Shown here one piece after another: positions 1-14,740 of a DNA stretch of 64,000 bases (positions are counted from its first letter, which is position 1; each line of letters begins with the position of its first letter). The position numbers were made by a program, and so were the translations under genes. The notes under the pieces were generated by a model that did not search any database, was not told where the DNA came from, and saw nothing but the letters and a program-made list of their open reading frames with translations. The DNA comes from Balanoglossus misakiensis (lineage: Eukaryota; Hemichordata): the NCBI GenBank assembly GCA_040954595.2, contig CM082595.2, forward strand, positions 434,001-498,000, given 5' to 3'.

Positions 1-3000
1 CAACGCCCACAGCAGTCTTCCAATATTAAGCAATACTTTTCAGGTAAGTCCAGGCTCTGATTTCACATGTGTGACGCTTTTGACAAAAAAGAAAGGAATG
101 CTGATTTGAGCTACGAGGTGGCAATCCTTTACAAAAGACACTCATATTACATCCATGGATTTGTTATAAAGTCCGTTGATTCTTCCCCTATCAAAGAATT
201 GTATCTCTGATGCTCTGAAGTCTCATAGCCAAAATTCCTCACAACTCAGTCATTGGGTTGATTGAATATTCTACTTTATGACATGCTAGGCTTACAAAAA
301 AACATCAATCAAAACAGTACATGTACTTCTCATGAGCCGATGGAACTTCTGGTTTTGATCTGTCAAAAGATCATGAATCAAAACTCTGAAACTGCAGGAA
401 TTCAATAGTCAAAGCATACAGTCACCAATGCAAATTTAACCACAGTTACAATCGAGACCTCGCCAATAACAGACTTTCACATGACGGCCATGTGAAAAGA
501 AAAGTGCACCACAACACCACCACACGGTTATCTGAAGACCAAGACAAACCATTTTAACCATAAATGTAAATCAGAAGTGATTGTATGCCTCTCTTAGAAG
601 GAGAAACCATAGAAATAAGAGCATCAGCAATCTTCTATCAGTATGGTGAGATACATGTACTGTAGAAACTGGCTGCATACGCCCTCTGCATTAGTAGTAG
701 TACTAGATGGTTTAGATGAGTTGTGTCTGGTTGTCTCTGGTTAGTAGTGGTTAATCATTGATGAGATGGTGAAACCTATTAACATCATTACCAGACAGTA
801 TTAGAGAATGCATAACAAGTCTAATGCTGTCGAGTAAGATGTCAATCGAATTCACACCACATCAACCCAAGAGATCTTCTGGGGTCAAGCGTTATGCCCC
901 AAAGAGGTCAGAAGTCATGTGTCATCAGAACCAGAGAGTTCCCTGTCCGGTCTCTCTGGTTGCCGTTGTCTCACCTGGTAGTGTCTGGAGTCCATCCTGC
1001 ATTGAATCTTCATGACACCACTGCACAAGTGTCAAAATTGCCTGCCTCCTAGCCACCACTGGCCATTTTCACACCAGAAAGCCACAACCACCAGAAAAAG
1101 ACTTATTCTTGCATATTTCAAACAGAGGATCTGTTTCAAAAACAGCACACCAAATCCCGGTGACCAAAAAGGACTTTAACACAACACAAATGGCCAAAAC
1201 ACCATCAGCTTGTAATGCGACAAGGCTTCTCAACGACCGACACACCATCTGGCCTCTGCCTCCGCCAACCTCTCCACCAGAAATGCCACGTTACACCGAC
1301 CCATCTAATATTAGAACAACCACACAGACAATACCGTGACCACTTGGCGGCCGACCAAAACTCAAATCCAAAAAAAGTCAAACTCTTGTGAACTTTTTTA
1401 TTTCTTTTATGACTGACTTGCCTTCCATTGGTCTGGTGTCTTTGTTAACGGTCAGGATGCAGGAACACACACGTAAATCAGGTAGTATCATGCACAGACT
1501 TGCAGACTATTAAAGAACTGAAAAAATGACCCCTTACACAAAGCGCTTCAACAACACAGAAACAACCACGATATGTCTCTTTGCAGCCCCACCCTAATAT
1601 AATTGCATCTTTACAGAGAAAAATTTAACGGAACAAAATCCCTGCACACACCTGTTGAATACACAACCTGGTTATGATCAGTAAACCGCTCGAAACAGAC
1701 AAAAAAATCTGCAAAATTGAGGTGCGGCTCAGCACAATGCTGTTTCTTTTCCGCGATGATGCTGAAAAGATATATGATGCCCAGCTAAATAATCCAATAT
1801 GGAGTCGCAGGGTCTGAAATGAATTCGCATGGAAATACTACAGCTGATGATAAAGAATAAGAACAACAGTCCACATGTGATACCAGACTTGAAAGGATGA
1901 ATGCTGCGGTCAAACTGTACCGAAACGGCAAGACATTTCACAAAAATTGAAACGGACATAAGCCCCAAGGTTAATTAAATGGTACATTTTAAAGATTCAT
2001 TCATTGTGTTAAATGTGCCGTGAGCAAACAGGACAGCCGGCCTTGTGAAATCCATGGAACTGCCCACCACCAGTAAGTTATATTCCAGCTCAATATCAAA
2101 CATATGGGATTTCATCGTCTCGTTTCCCTCGCGAGTGTCGATACATTCCTCCTGAGTTGCATGTGCATCTCCGAAACTGACTCATCCGTGTGAACTTGAT
2201 AGCAGACGCAGTGTCTGTGATAGAGCAGCCTGCTGACGTATCAGCTCCATCTGTAGCCGGCCAACATGTGACCACAAACGCATGGTGTGCCCATGCGCCT
2301 ATAGGGGTGAATGTACCTGGAAGTCTAACGGTTACGGCTGTGTCAGGTCAGATCTCAGAGGTGTCACCAACACATTCAGTGTCAGAATAAGGACTTACGG
2401 GGGTCAGTGAACAGAAATGCCGACGCCCATCACTTGTTAACAAAAAGGAGGGTCCGGGCTGTGCTGACGATGACGTCAAACTCTTACACTGCACACACAA
2501 CAACCCCACCCAGTGACCTCAACAAGGGAACAACGGAGAGAGAGAAAAGTACAATGGAATTTTCCAAATGCTTGGTTCCGCACAAAGGGCGAGTCTGGAG
2601 CCAACCACAATTGCTGCATCCCAACCACAATAGTTGCTCAGGAGAGGACGTAGCTTGCCATGAAGATTGGCTTTTCAGGCACATCGGAGGACAAAGCGAT
2701 GATTTTGTAAAAGCCGTCAACTCCTCATTGTGGTGTAACAGTCTCATTAGGGCCAGTCGGATTTTTTGAACAGCATTGTACGCTTACACTAAATCTGTTT
2801 GTGTTTTATCGCTAAGCCAATAAGATCATTAACAACACTTCAGATGGCATGGACACTCACAACCTTGGAAACCACAAAGCCTCGTACAATTAACACACCC
2901 TACAAAACCGCTGCTTTTTTAGCAATTAGTTCATTGGCCCAACAAACATTGCGAGCAAGATGGCCACATCATTATATTTAATATAACACCAATCAATACA

Positions 3001-3809
3001 TGATTGGACAGATTCAATGTCTTCAGCTCTATTTCAAATATTTCGCCTTCAATTTTCAAAACACACAATCCAGCCAGATACTTTGAAGCACGTTACTAAA
3101 AGAAAAAAAGCCTGTCCACAAAAGACGACATATTGCTCTACATATTTTAAATGCAAATGCGATCGCGAGAGTAAAATAACCTACAAAAGTAGCCATAAAT
3201 TGTACATACCCACTACGAGTATTACACATGAACAAACCTACTTGACATCAATGCAGATAGAGTGCACTCCTTGCAATAAACAAATTCAAGTTAACAGAAT
3301 ACCACTGGTATGTACTTGTAGTTGTGGCCAGAGGCATGATATATCTCTGAATACCACCTTTCCATCTGGGCAGATACATCAAACAAACTTAACCCCATAC
3401 TTCTTAACACAAGACTCCTCCTTCTGTTCACCACTCTTTTCATGCACATAGGTCAAGCCTCACCCACTGAATAAACTTTGGTTAAACCACACAACAGGGT
3501 GGGACAGGTCACAGTACTTTTGGAGATTCAAACCCATATAATGCAACAAAGAGCACTAGTGCAAAGTTTGGGGGCAACTTTACCAACACCTAGGCTAGGT
3601 CTTTTTTTGTCATTAAAGTTAAAAACCTGAAAACATATATCGTAAACAAAAAGGCTTCTAAATTCCTGTGAAGACCACATTCCTTTAGTATTAGTATTTG
3701 ATTTTGAGGCACAAAATTACACACACAAACTTGTACAGCTACAGGAATTCTCACAAGAAAAATCCTTGATAGAAATGCAACGTTTACATCGTACCACATC
3801 TCTGGGAAG

Positions 3810-3882
3810 TAACATTACCACATCAGACTGTAACATTTAGTACATCAGAAAGTAACGTTACCACATCAGACTGTAACATTGA
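3810..3882. repeat. Short degenerate tandem repeat
   Basis: About three imperfect units of the pattern ACATCAGACTGTAACATT follow one another. Units one and three are nearly identical and the middle one is diverged (ACATCAGAAAGTAACGTT). The period is roughly 21 bp, about 43 bp between the two best copies. No coding role is apparent. Confidence 0.7.
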
Positions 3883-5597
3883 CTACATTCAATGACATGT
3901 ATTTCAGTTATTTGTCTATGAATTTCAGCACCACCTACATGTACTGACCACTGTAAGTAAACCACACAGAGAATATTTGCTTCTCTGGGGAGGTCATTTC
4001 AAAGGATCATTAAATAATTTGTACAGCATGCTACTTGCGCTCAGCACACATCAGGGTCAAACCGACAATGCTGCCAAAACTCAATGCAATTACCTGGCCA
4101 TTCTGTCAACTCGCAGAAAAATTACTGAAACACAATACCTCAATTATTGCCTTGCTCAGAGTCTAATATTCCCACAGTACTGTCACATTCACAGGAGATG
4201 GTTTACAGAGAAGCTCGTAATGAAGAAATTTGACAAACCTAAACAATACATCATCCTCCTCTAAAAAGGAACACTGATGGTATCTCTTTCACTAGTGCTT
4301 TGATAACCAACCCTTTGATTACTGTTATCTCCACTGGTATGTTGCCATGGAAATATATCAAATCATCCCAAGCAATTTTGAGAAGTAATTACCCGCCAAG
4401 ATGCTACATCTTTCAATATCTGAGACAGTCCTTCTTGCAAAATTGCATTAAGTGTCTTCTACAAATGAGCATCTGTATTCGACTCTGGTTTTGCCTTGCC
4501 CTCTTTTCTCTTCTGATTTTGGATTCATGATATCTGGCGATGTGACTGTTCTGCGAGGAGTTAACTGGTGATTTGATGTCAACCCAAATTGGAAAGGGGA
4601 ACTGCCATCATTACAGAAAACACCGAGAAATTGGCAAACATTGAAACAGTTGTGTGGTTTACCAGCGTGATTGTAGCAACTCTGGAGTGTTCTAATGGCC
4701 TCACCAATCTCTCCCTTTCTCGTTATATTCTAGGCAAGGCCACACAAAATCACATCTTTAATAACACTGAAATTTCCTGTAGCATCTTCAACATTAATGA
4801 GATCACCTGCTGAAGTTTGCAGATGATATTGACCTCTACATCAAAGAGAGAACCGACACACGTGCATAGATGGACCTACGAACACACGTCTCAGCTAGTC
4901 TCTGTATTATTAACCGTAAAAATCACTGAGGTGGATTTGGTTTCACAGAGCAAATCCGCACGATTGGCCTAACATTCTCGCACCAGTTTCAACTCAGGCA
5001 GTAAATTGGAAATGTGTGTCTATCTAGGCTAATCCACAACCACAATTTTTGTCAGACACAACTGTTTTCGAAAAACCTCAATTGGACGACAGAGTTAAAA
5101 CTACTGGTAGCTTCCATAGAACTCCTTCAAGAATTACTGAACAATCTTGGCGGGAACTGCAGACAATGAAACAGTTGACTCATCATGGCTAGTACACAGA
5201 TTGTTCACTAAATGCCTACAAGACATGTTGACAGATCACTGCTAAGCCAACATATTGATGACAATGTTTGTCTTCTAATCTGACTTAGGAGTGTTTCTTC
5301 TTCAAACAAATGTATTCAACTTCAATGGTCATTGTTTCAGACTTGCTTCAAATGTTGTAAAGTCTGCAGTTATTCAAACTTATTCTTTTAACTTCTACTT
5401 GCCAGGGATACATGACATCATGCAGGCCATTAAATTGGCTTGGGTTATTTTTATTATCTCTTTCAGTTTATGAGACCAACTTTGATATTGTGTGTTTGTA
5501 TTCAACTGCACATGTGACTACCTTATATATGTTCATGTGACTAACTTTCTCCTTTTGTCAACTATGCATTGTCTGCCTGTGTGCATGTGTCCACATG

Positions 5598-5681
5598 TCT
5601 GTCTGCTTGTCTTTGTCTGTCTGTCTGTCTGTCTATCTATCTGTCTCTCTCAGTGTCTGTCTGTCTGTCTCAGTGTCTGTC
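5598..5681. repeat. (CTGT)n microsatellite with CTAT/CTCT variants
   Basis: A pyrimidine-rich tetranucleotide tract dominated by CTGT, interrupted by CTAT and by two CAGTGTCTGT blocks. It produces a spurious Cys/Leu/Ser/Val-rich open frame on the plus strand that should not be taken as a gene. Confidence 0.9.
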
Positions 5682-8600
5682 ATGTCATTGGTAAGAAACA
5701 TACATGAACTGTACGCTGGTACTAGCTGTGCTGGTTTACATCACACGTTTTGTTTGTTTTTGGCTTGACTTTTGAACCCAGGATTAGATGGTGCAACTAT
5801 TCCAGCTGTGAAATATACATTAAATGTTCATGAAGCTGTCTTTTTACTTTCCCTATTGGTCTCCTATCTGCTGTTCTCTCCATCATCACTCTCTGTATCT
5901 ATCACTTGTCCTGGACAATCTGTGTTAATTTGTATTTTGAAGTAGAAAAAAGTGCCAAACTAGAAAAAAGTGCCAAAAGACAAAACAACAAAACGGACAC
6001 AAAGTAACGCCCTACAGGTTACATGTTGTGTCTTCAGTGAACCCAAATCAACAGAAGGAATTTCCAAAAAAAATCACTGTTTAAAACACTCGATTTCAAA
6101 GCTTGAAATTGTCAATTTTTCGAGCTGCATCAGTAAAGTCTCAGTGGCTTTCTTCCCACGTACACAAGACTCTTGGTATTCACAGACGAGTGTGGATACC
6201 TAGAACTGTCTCGCTTGGGGTCATGCCACACTGCTGAGACGGAAGCAGAACGCCCACTGTCTTTTGTATCCTTTCATCTAATAAAGGTAACTCTGACATA
6301 AAAAAAACTAACATCATAAAACCGAGTATCAAATCCTGCTGTTTTAGGATCTGCCGTGTTTTCTTCTTTCATATATCACCCACAATTATTCTTTGCTATG
6401 GTTGCAGGATGTATCACAAAGATGACTTCAACATTCCTTGAAATTTTGATTCATCTGAAAGGCATCCTTAATGCATGCCACAAATCCAGCACATTTTGTA
6501 ACACTAAACAGCTCACCGACCGACAACGAGAGTGGCCATTACACAGCTGATTCATGTACTCAGTGAGACAACTTATTCAGAGTTCTGAAGAAAGCTGGCA
6601 CTGATGGATTTGAAAATGATTGACATGCGCGTACACACCTGTATGCATACAATTCTTGGAACATAATGCAGAGAGAATTTCTGCGAAGAAGAAAAAAAGT
6701 ACAAACTTGGAGATACAGCTTACGGCTTCAGATTGAGATCTGTCAATTTATATGCAAAAGCAGAGAATTATACCAATTTGGCTACATTTCTGAGAGTACA
6801 TCAGTTTTGGACAGACAGTCTAATTTAACACATGTATGAACACTGATTGGCGTTTCCATGGCAAGGAGTAAGAATATCAAAATCAATTTTCAGGTGTGCC
6901 GGCAACAGGATGAATTAAATTTGATACCTTGCCTAGATGATTGATAGTGAGGTCTGAATCAGGAGCCGGGATAATTTGCCACTAGGTTTTGCAGAAACTA
7001 GATGTAAAATCATAAATGTCGATTATAAAAATGCAGATGGAACTTTGTCGTTTTATGGCGTATGCAGCTATCACCAGCAAATCAGAGTGACCTGTGATGT
7101 CACGACAGAATATAAAAATAATCTTGAAACAGAAATGAGAGAGATTCATCTATTCTTTGGATCACCACGGTTGCTAGGCATAACAGAACTTGTTTCTCCT
7201 GGAGACAAGTCACACTGAAAAGCGTGGCAAATCATTTTAACGAGGTGTGCACGCTGAATCTGTTAAACTTTTAATGATTCAAAATCACCAGATGATCAAT
7301 GAGCTAATTCTTACTTTCTCAAAATCCTGCACATAAAAAAGGTACCAATTGCTGACTCTATTTATTGTAAATTTTGACAGCATACTTTGCAGATGAAACG
7401 TAACTCTTGTGGCTTACAACAGCAAGTGATTTTGCTATTTTGTTCATCTCACACTGTGACACTCTGCTTTTTCTTCATCTCACTTTTAGTTAGAAGATTT
7501 CAAACGCAACACTGCCCATCACTTAAAATATTCCTAATTATGGTTGTATTTAGTTATGTGTATACAAAGTGCAAAGTCTGGGAATGATTACAGTTTGTTA
7601 CTAAGTGGAAGCTACTCGGTTGTTGCTAGGCGTGGGGTTACTACACTACTCTATGGTTACAGGTATTATTGATCCTCTTTGAAATTTTAACTTCACATGA
7701 AAAATTTGTAGCAATTTCAAACTCAGTGCCTGTTTATTACTCAAAAATGTTTGTTGGAGATAAATGCGTTCAGGAGTGCATAATTCTGACAAAATCTAAC
7801 AGTAAATGATGTGGCCACTATGAACAGATATTGTCCATTCAGGTGAACGTTTGTGTTTATGAATTCGAGATCGGTATAAAAGGCATGACCCAGCTGGGGT
7901 CAAAGGTATTGATTTCAGAATAATACCATCCAATGACATGAAGACATGTTTCATCTCATGAATAAATTATATGTAGGGAGAATGACCGAATTAAAAAAAT
8001 CACAAATATTTCTCAATATGGCCAGTATCGTGGACTAACTGTGAATGGAAATTGAACGGTAGAAAACGAGTTCTGACACATAAAACTATGCACACACATA
8101 CACAAGCTCTGCTTCTTTAGAATAAAACAAATGATTCTATGTATGAATGAACTATGGAGATAAGAAAAAAGTGCCACTCCCATTTACGTTTTCAGTACTG
8201 GGTACCAACACCCTTTTCTATATACTATTTCTATTCAGTACGCCCACTCACAAACCTTACACAAAACATCAAATTCATCCCAAAGTGTCAAAACACATCT
8301 TAAATGCCAAATGCAAAACTAATTCACATTTAAGAAAATAAATGCAATAAATTTTCCCATTACGTTTATCTTGTTCAAAAGGAAAGGCCATAAAAAGATC
8401 ATTTTTTCAGATATGAGTAAAAGTCTTTCAATATGATCTCCCGGGCGACCGATATCTATTTTTTATCATCGTTTTGGTCATATTGGAAATATTCTAAATT
8501 TGAAATAGTAAAATCGTGCATGCCACAAATCATACAACAGCCACACCCACTCAAGGACAATGTGGACTTCATAGATTTCTGATCAGTGTACCAAATAACT

Positions 8601-10499
8601 TCAATCTGGGATTTTCAAAAATCATTTGCAAGAACCAGCCATTATATCTTGAATGATTACTCTGTGTTTTGTGTTTTGTTTTTAAAAATCCCCTTACTCA
8701 TCCAAAGTTGAATAAAACTGGAATAAAACGGGAAGAGTAACACATTTGCCATAAAAATATCAAATTCACTTCTCAGATAAGAAATTGTCCCCTGTTGGCA
8801 TGATAGTCACACCCTATAAATTTGATTAGCCTGAGTCTGTATCTGGGGAAAATCAAAGATAATCTTGCGGAAAAATGCAATCGCGAGTGTTGGTCAAAGA
8901 GAGAGGGTTTTCAGGTTATACTCACAGAGACAGTCCATCACTGTTAACACAGATGGGTGACTGAACGAGATACGTCTTCCTCAAGCCACTTTTGACTTTG
9001 TTAATGCCGATCATGATGCGAGTGTGACGCCTTGGCAACGGATGACTTACAACATGTAAGCATCTCACCGGGACGATAACACTAAACTCCACATCAAACA
9101 AGTCATCTCTGCCACAGTGTTAGGCATACCTTATCTCTGCCACAATGCCATAGGCAGCTACACGTACAGACTTCAACTGGACACTGGGAATACGTTGTAC
9201 ACCTACGATAACATCTCGCTATTAATTTATATCAGGGTGTTGTCTCGCTTTCATTCCAGCCCATCGCAAGTCAAGGTTGGCAAATGCCCATACACAACAT
9301 TTAGCACTATAAAAAATCCATTTATGATCATTTCCTGTAGGGCATTAGGCGATCATTTTGGCTTTTACCAGAGCACTTACATTTTCTTGGCTCTCTCTCC
9401 GCACGAAAAAAAAAGAACAAAATCCATTATCTAAATTTTTTGAGCACGTACTCTCCGTTCATCAATTTAACCGGAAAAGTGATAAATGAAAACCATACAA
9501 ATCAACCACGACAACACATCTCAATCTACTCAGTGACCTAAAAATTGAGAAATTCATTTAAGCCCGACATGGAGACGTACAACGCACTATTTGTGTATCA
9601 GCATCTAATTGGTCATAAAAAATCCATGACTTTGAGACTAATGATATCTAAATTCAGAAGCTTAATGGAATAATTCTGCCTGGTCCGCTCCAATACTTTC
9701 AGTATTATATCTTATCAGACGTTCACATCATGTTTCAATATTTATCTTTCTAACAGCAATCAATTTCCGTTGTTACAACCGCAGTAAAAAGGGAGAAAAA
9801 GCCATCCATGCAGTTTACCGTAAATAGAATGGAATATAAGATCTTCCAACCATATCTAATTTCGAGGGGAACTTCCTCAGATATTCCAGCAAGATAATTC
9901 TTTATCAGCTCATGAATAAATGGCACAACTCATTCATTACCAGCACATGAAATGTCAATGTCTTTTGAAACGTGTACCATGTACCGGAACAGTCAACAAA
10001 CAGACTCACGACCAAAATCAATCAAATAGCCAATTTTGCTTTTCTTCTGCTACAAACATTCCACCCTGGCTCACTAAGACAGCACATCACTGCACTGAAA
10101 CAGTATCGAAATACAGTAGCCCCACTTAAAGATATATCCACTGCTTGTATACTTGGGGGAAACTCAAGCATGTAGCTGAAAACAAAAGCTGTTTCACCTA
10201 TCTCGTATCCCTTCAAGCGATTTTCCAGCTTTTTAAATATTTACAAGTGGTGTGCGTGAGAAGGAACTGCCTTGCTCTCTCATCTGTGTCTCCATGCAGC
10301 GAGTTTTTTTTTTAACTGATGCACACAAATCGCTAACCCTAGTCTCTCTAATTTCAAATCCCAATAAGAAATGCTACCTTTCTCATTTTCAAATACCAAC
10401 AATTACATATTTCACAGATTTGTGTCACAGTAAGGCAGGAATTCCACTGAATGTGAAGTTCAACGATGCTCTACATATGGCTGTGTGCCTGTTTGTAAT

Positions 10500-10685
10500 G
10501 TCTGTCTTTCCGCCTCTTTCTGTCAGTCAGTCTATCTGTCTGCTTGCCTGTCCGCCTATCTGCCTGCCTCTGTCAGTCAGTCTATCTGTCTGCTTGCCTG
10601 TCCGCCTATCCGCCTGCCTCTGTCAGTATGACTACTACCAATATACAACCAGATCTTATTTGTCTGTCTGTCTGTCTGTGTATGT
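10500..10685. repeat. CTGT-family tract containing a 50-bp tandem duplication
   Basis: A 50-bp unit beginning TCTGTCAGTCAGTCTATC is present twice head to tail from about 10518 to 10617 with only one or two differences. A partial third start (TCTGTCAGT) and a further CTGT run near 10661-10690 follow. The sequence type resembles the 5.6-kb microsatellite but with higher-order units. The 149-codon frame across it is repeat-derived. Confidence 0.85.
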
Positions 10686-12325
10686 CTGTCTAACTATATA
10701 GCTACATAAACAGACAGGTGTCTACCCTTCGTCAGTGTTCTCTCTATACAAGTCTTTTTTAAAAAACAAATACAACTTGATCATGACCCACCTTGACATT
10801 TTCGAACATCACTTTTTGATAAAATGCATTACCTCTGCTAAATTATGATTGCCAATTCACAGAACCTTTTATGTAGATATAATAATGACCTTCATAACAT
10901 TCCAGTAACGGACACATCAGATAAATATATTTTTAAACGATGCCCTGTAGTCATGACATTTTCAGGATGCAACTCGCCCACATATCAAAAAATTTCACTC
11001 AGATAAAATTATTAGAACTGATGCACCATTAATAAACCAACGAGTATGGCTCCAGGCAAACTCCAAATTCTAAGTTTCAAGATTATCTCAGGAAAAAAAC
11101 AGATAAAAATGTGGCTGTCCAATGGGTTCAAATGTCAAAACTGCCTAGCAACGACAATTTTTATTTGTGTTGTCATCTATAAACATATACTGGTAACTGG
11201 GAGGATCTGTCAACTAAGATTTAAATAAAAAAAACGTATTCATGGACTAGTTTCCAGACAAAAATTCACATTAGAGTCAATCTCCACAGACAATAGATTC
11301 AACAGCTATAACAATCATAATCTTTCTAGATCCACAGACATAAATGTTGGTAGACTTTATGAATTATTAATATCACAGAACTGCATATTCAGAAATGATT
11401 ATGTGATCAGGCGGCTTTCTACAAAGGGAAAAAAGGACGTAAAATTTTACAAGGCTGTGCTGGTACAAGGACATTGCCCCCAGGTACTCCACCCAAACTC
11501 CGATAAAAATATCCATTCTTCTGCTCTGACCTCGAACACTGTCTGCCCTGCCCTTAAAAATATGTCAGTGTCAAGCCACCGGTACAGACAGCAAGCCGAA
11601 AGATTGGACATTTACAACAACAAAACCAGGCAAAACAAACACAAAAAAGGCAAGAGATTGGCCATACAACAAATAAACTCCAAAATACAGAAAGGTTGTG
11701 CTCATTGATGCAACAGACCGATGTAACCAACATGTACGACTTTCCAAGACACCAAACAAAAGTCGGCCGGCGGTGAAAAGTCGACCACAGAAATGACATT
11801 TCTGCTGAGTGCGCAAACAGGAACATCGACAAAAGTAAATACCTGTCACCTAGCTGTCTATGCTAACACTTAGAGCAGCTGATACTAGAAATCGAAAACT
11901 AGATTGACTCCCATGAAACAGAATGAATGCAATAACCCTGTGATAAAAAAGTGAGTATACCTGACATGCTGCAGAAGCCTCCGGAGGCTACCATCATAAG
12001 AGCTTTTTAAAAGATTACACTCTTTTTTTTTCTGATGACAGCAACACACTGTGACAGGAGGATTACCATCATGATGCGTCTGGCAGTCGGCTTGAAGCTG
12101 CAATAAGACCTGGTGTCCTTCATTCGAGGGGGAGTATACTCTATAGTCACACCCTGACATCGTTACCATACCAGCACAAAGTTTTGGACGATAAACACAT
12201 CAGCACAGCTGCCGACCGACACTCCTAGTTCGTCCCTGCACCAATAGCTTTTCTCTCTTTTTTTGTTATTGGACCCCTAGCCTTTTGTTATCACCTGGCT
12301 CATTTAGTTTTTTTTTATCGGTGAA

Positions 12326-12640
12326 TGCGTGGCCCAGTGGTTAAAAGTGCTAAGGACAGAGGTGGGTGTAAAGGGCGGACACCACTTTGCTAGGGGAACT
12401 AAACATTCCTGCCTGAAGCAAAGTACTTTTTTCAGCATTTGTAAACTGGGAGTTGACACTCTCTGTTGTCTCCCAAACCTCAAAGCAGTTTATTCTCTCG
12501 ACCAGAACGCTTGAATTGGGGTGACGTGCTCCTGGAGTCTTCCCCCTTGCTGTTTGCAGACAAAGCCCGGCAACCTCACTCAGTGTGAACTGATGTCGCC
12601 CGAAAGCAACGGCATCATTCATTTACACCCGGCCGCAGGT
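12326..12640 (+). repeat. Possible tRNA-derived short interspersed element
   Basis: The sequence GCGTGGCCCAGTGGTTAAAAGTGCT at the left end fits a tRNA 5' half. TGGCCCAGTGG matches the RNA polymerase III A-box consensus, placed as in tRNA-Leu/Ser-like molecules. I could not see a good B box or a cloverleaf, so this is not a functional tRNA gene. The 300 bp that follow are more GC-rich than the surroundings and lack long open frames, as a SINE body would. Only one copy was seen in this window, so repeat status is inferred. Confidence 0.35.
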
Positions 12641-14523
12641 AGAAATGACAGCTTTATCTGGCCTGTCCTCCAGTCACAAAATGCTCATATATGGTGACCG
12701 AACACACAGGCATGGTCTCAATGTCCACTGCTCTATTCAAGCCACATGTTTTTGTCTGAATCATGACATTAAAAAACAGAATTGTAAGACACTTAAACAA
12801 TTACCTCATGCTTCTAAATATTAAACCTGTTTCCATGACAACATACATAAACACACAGACAAGTCTCTGTCGGGATATACAAAATATAATACGACTAAGC
12901 TTCTTTTTGGATATATAGTATGCACTGCCTTTTTGAATGAAAGGAACTGCGTAAACATCTGCGTTTCCCGCGTGTGTACAATCTCTGCCATACAAACTGA
13001 AAGAGTACATACTTTAGAATAAAAGACATTCTTCCGGCTTAGCTAAGGTCACTTGATTTGACTGGTTCTATTCGTGTATGTTTTTTCAGTGGTAACAAAC
13101 ATGTGCCCTGGTTCGCAATCTGCCAGTCCCTGTACAGACCGAGTAAGCGGCAAAAATGAAACAAACCTACGGTATTAAGTAAAAAACAGAAAATATTCAA
13201 ATTATTTCTCTTTACTTGCAATTTACCAGGCTATCATTGCCTACAAACAGTCAATCATATTGAGGAAAAAAACAGAATTTCTCCAGTTAATAAAGTTTAA
13301 CTAATCTCTTGAGAAGTATATTTAGTTTCATGAATTTGAATTAGTCTTTATTTATATATTCATTTACTACACAAGCATTATAAGCTCATATTGCATTTGT
13401 GAAAAGTGAGTTAAAATGTGACAGCTGGCAGCCTTGTTTGTTCTGCAATTTTCACCTTAAGTAGCACAACATAATATAGGCTTTGTGCTTGCATCATGAG
13501 ACCAACGCCTAATTTTTGTTGGTGTACGCCACCTTGCCATCAAAGGCAGGGAGTGTTTTGATTGACAGGGCAAGGTCATTGGTGTTTTTCAGAGTTTTGT
13601 TCTATGTGGATAGAACACTGTCTGGTTAAAGTGCATGTTTTTGTTTTTGTTGTGTAGGTTGCCGTGGAGATGCTGGAGATGGGTGGGGTTGTTTGGTCGC
13701 CACAAGTGATGTATGGGGAGGGGAATGCAGGGGAGGGGAGAAAAATGTGCTGGGTGACAGAGATAGAGACATTGTACCATACAAGCATACAGTGATATAC
13801 ATGAAACCAATGCAAACAAAATTGAAAATACAGTGATCAAATCTTCATCAAAACCAGAGTGATGCACCTAACAATCCATGGACTTACCGGTAAATTCAAA
13901 CATGCTTAAGAACAAAGGACACACTGTACAAAAAGATGGTTAAAGATAAATATTTAATAACTCATACTTGTGAAAATGAATATTGTCATACTTGACGTGC
14001 ACCGGAACAGTTTTGCCTGATTTGCATACCATGAAAGGTAGTCTGTGTGACACTACAAGGCCAGCTGGTGGTGTGGCCACAATCACTAAAATGACTTCAT
14101 CACAGACAGCCAGACAGACTGATATACAAACAGAAATGAGGTTATCAATTGTTCGGTGGCTAAGAAACAAAAAACCTGGGTGAGACAATTGCAGACATAA
14201 ACAAAGGAGTAGTTCTTTGCAAAGACCACTGCAGTAGTAAAGTTTTATCACTTCCCAGTATTATAAGTCTGTCGGTCTGCGTTTCAACCAGTGCTGGGAA
14301 AGGTCGTTGTTCTGTGTGTCCATGGCCTGAAACATATAAAACCATCCCAGCTATTTAACTGCAAGGGGAGGGACACCAGACTTGAGGGCCATCAAATCTC
14401 AATACAAACAATAACACAATGAAAGGCAGTTTTATTCATAAGAACCAAACTGTAATCCAGTTTACTCTCAAAAGGAATTCTACCTTGGACGAAATTCAAC
14501 ATAAATGGCATCTGGTACAGATA

Positions 14524-14740
14524 TCTAATTGGATCCTTAATGCGTCATGTGACAAGGGGAAGTTTCATGCTTGGCAGAATCACTATTCTAATTGGTGGTG
14601 TTATGTGACAAATTGAGGTGACACAGGCACAGAAATACTGCATTCTGATTGGATGTACATGTACTTACATACATCCAATGCAATGGAGGGGGCCGGGGCT
14701 TATATCACAGTTCTAACTGGCTCATTTATGTCACATGACA
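14524..14740. repeat. Four-fold CCAAT-box repeat cluster
   Basis: Four copies of TCTAATTGG or a close variant begin at 14524, 14587, 14644 and 14712, spaced 57-68 bp. Three are followed 11-15 bp later by a GTCATGTGAC/TTATGTGACA/TGTCACATGACA block. Each unit therefore pairs an inverted CCAAT box with an E-box-like CACATGAC element. It may be a decayed tandem repeat or an enhancer-like array. Confidence 0.55.

Noticed and set aside
3017-3451. 144-codon plus-strand open frame
   Set aside because: No domain, no homology, Cys/Thr/Lys-rich random composition and no splice or start context support.
4341-4354. X-box-like GTTGCCATGGAAAT
   Set aside because: The right half site lacks the AAC end, leaving too many mismatches for an X-box call.
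10252-10701. 149-codon plus-strand open frame
   Set aside because: Its second half is a translation of the CTGT-family tandem repeat (Leu/Ser/Cys/Val runs) and its first half has no family resemblance.
11885-12169. Possible minus-strand exon ending in CAG/GTATAC near 11960
   Set aside because: The peptide before the donor resembles nothing and the upstream acceptor is ambiguous; insufficient to call an exon.
12326-12400. Functional tRNA gene
   Set aside because: Only the A-box half fits; no B box, anticodon stem or 3' acceptor complement was found.
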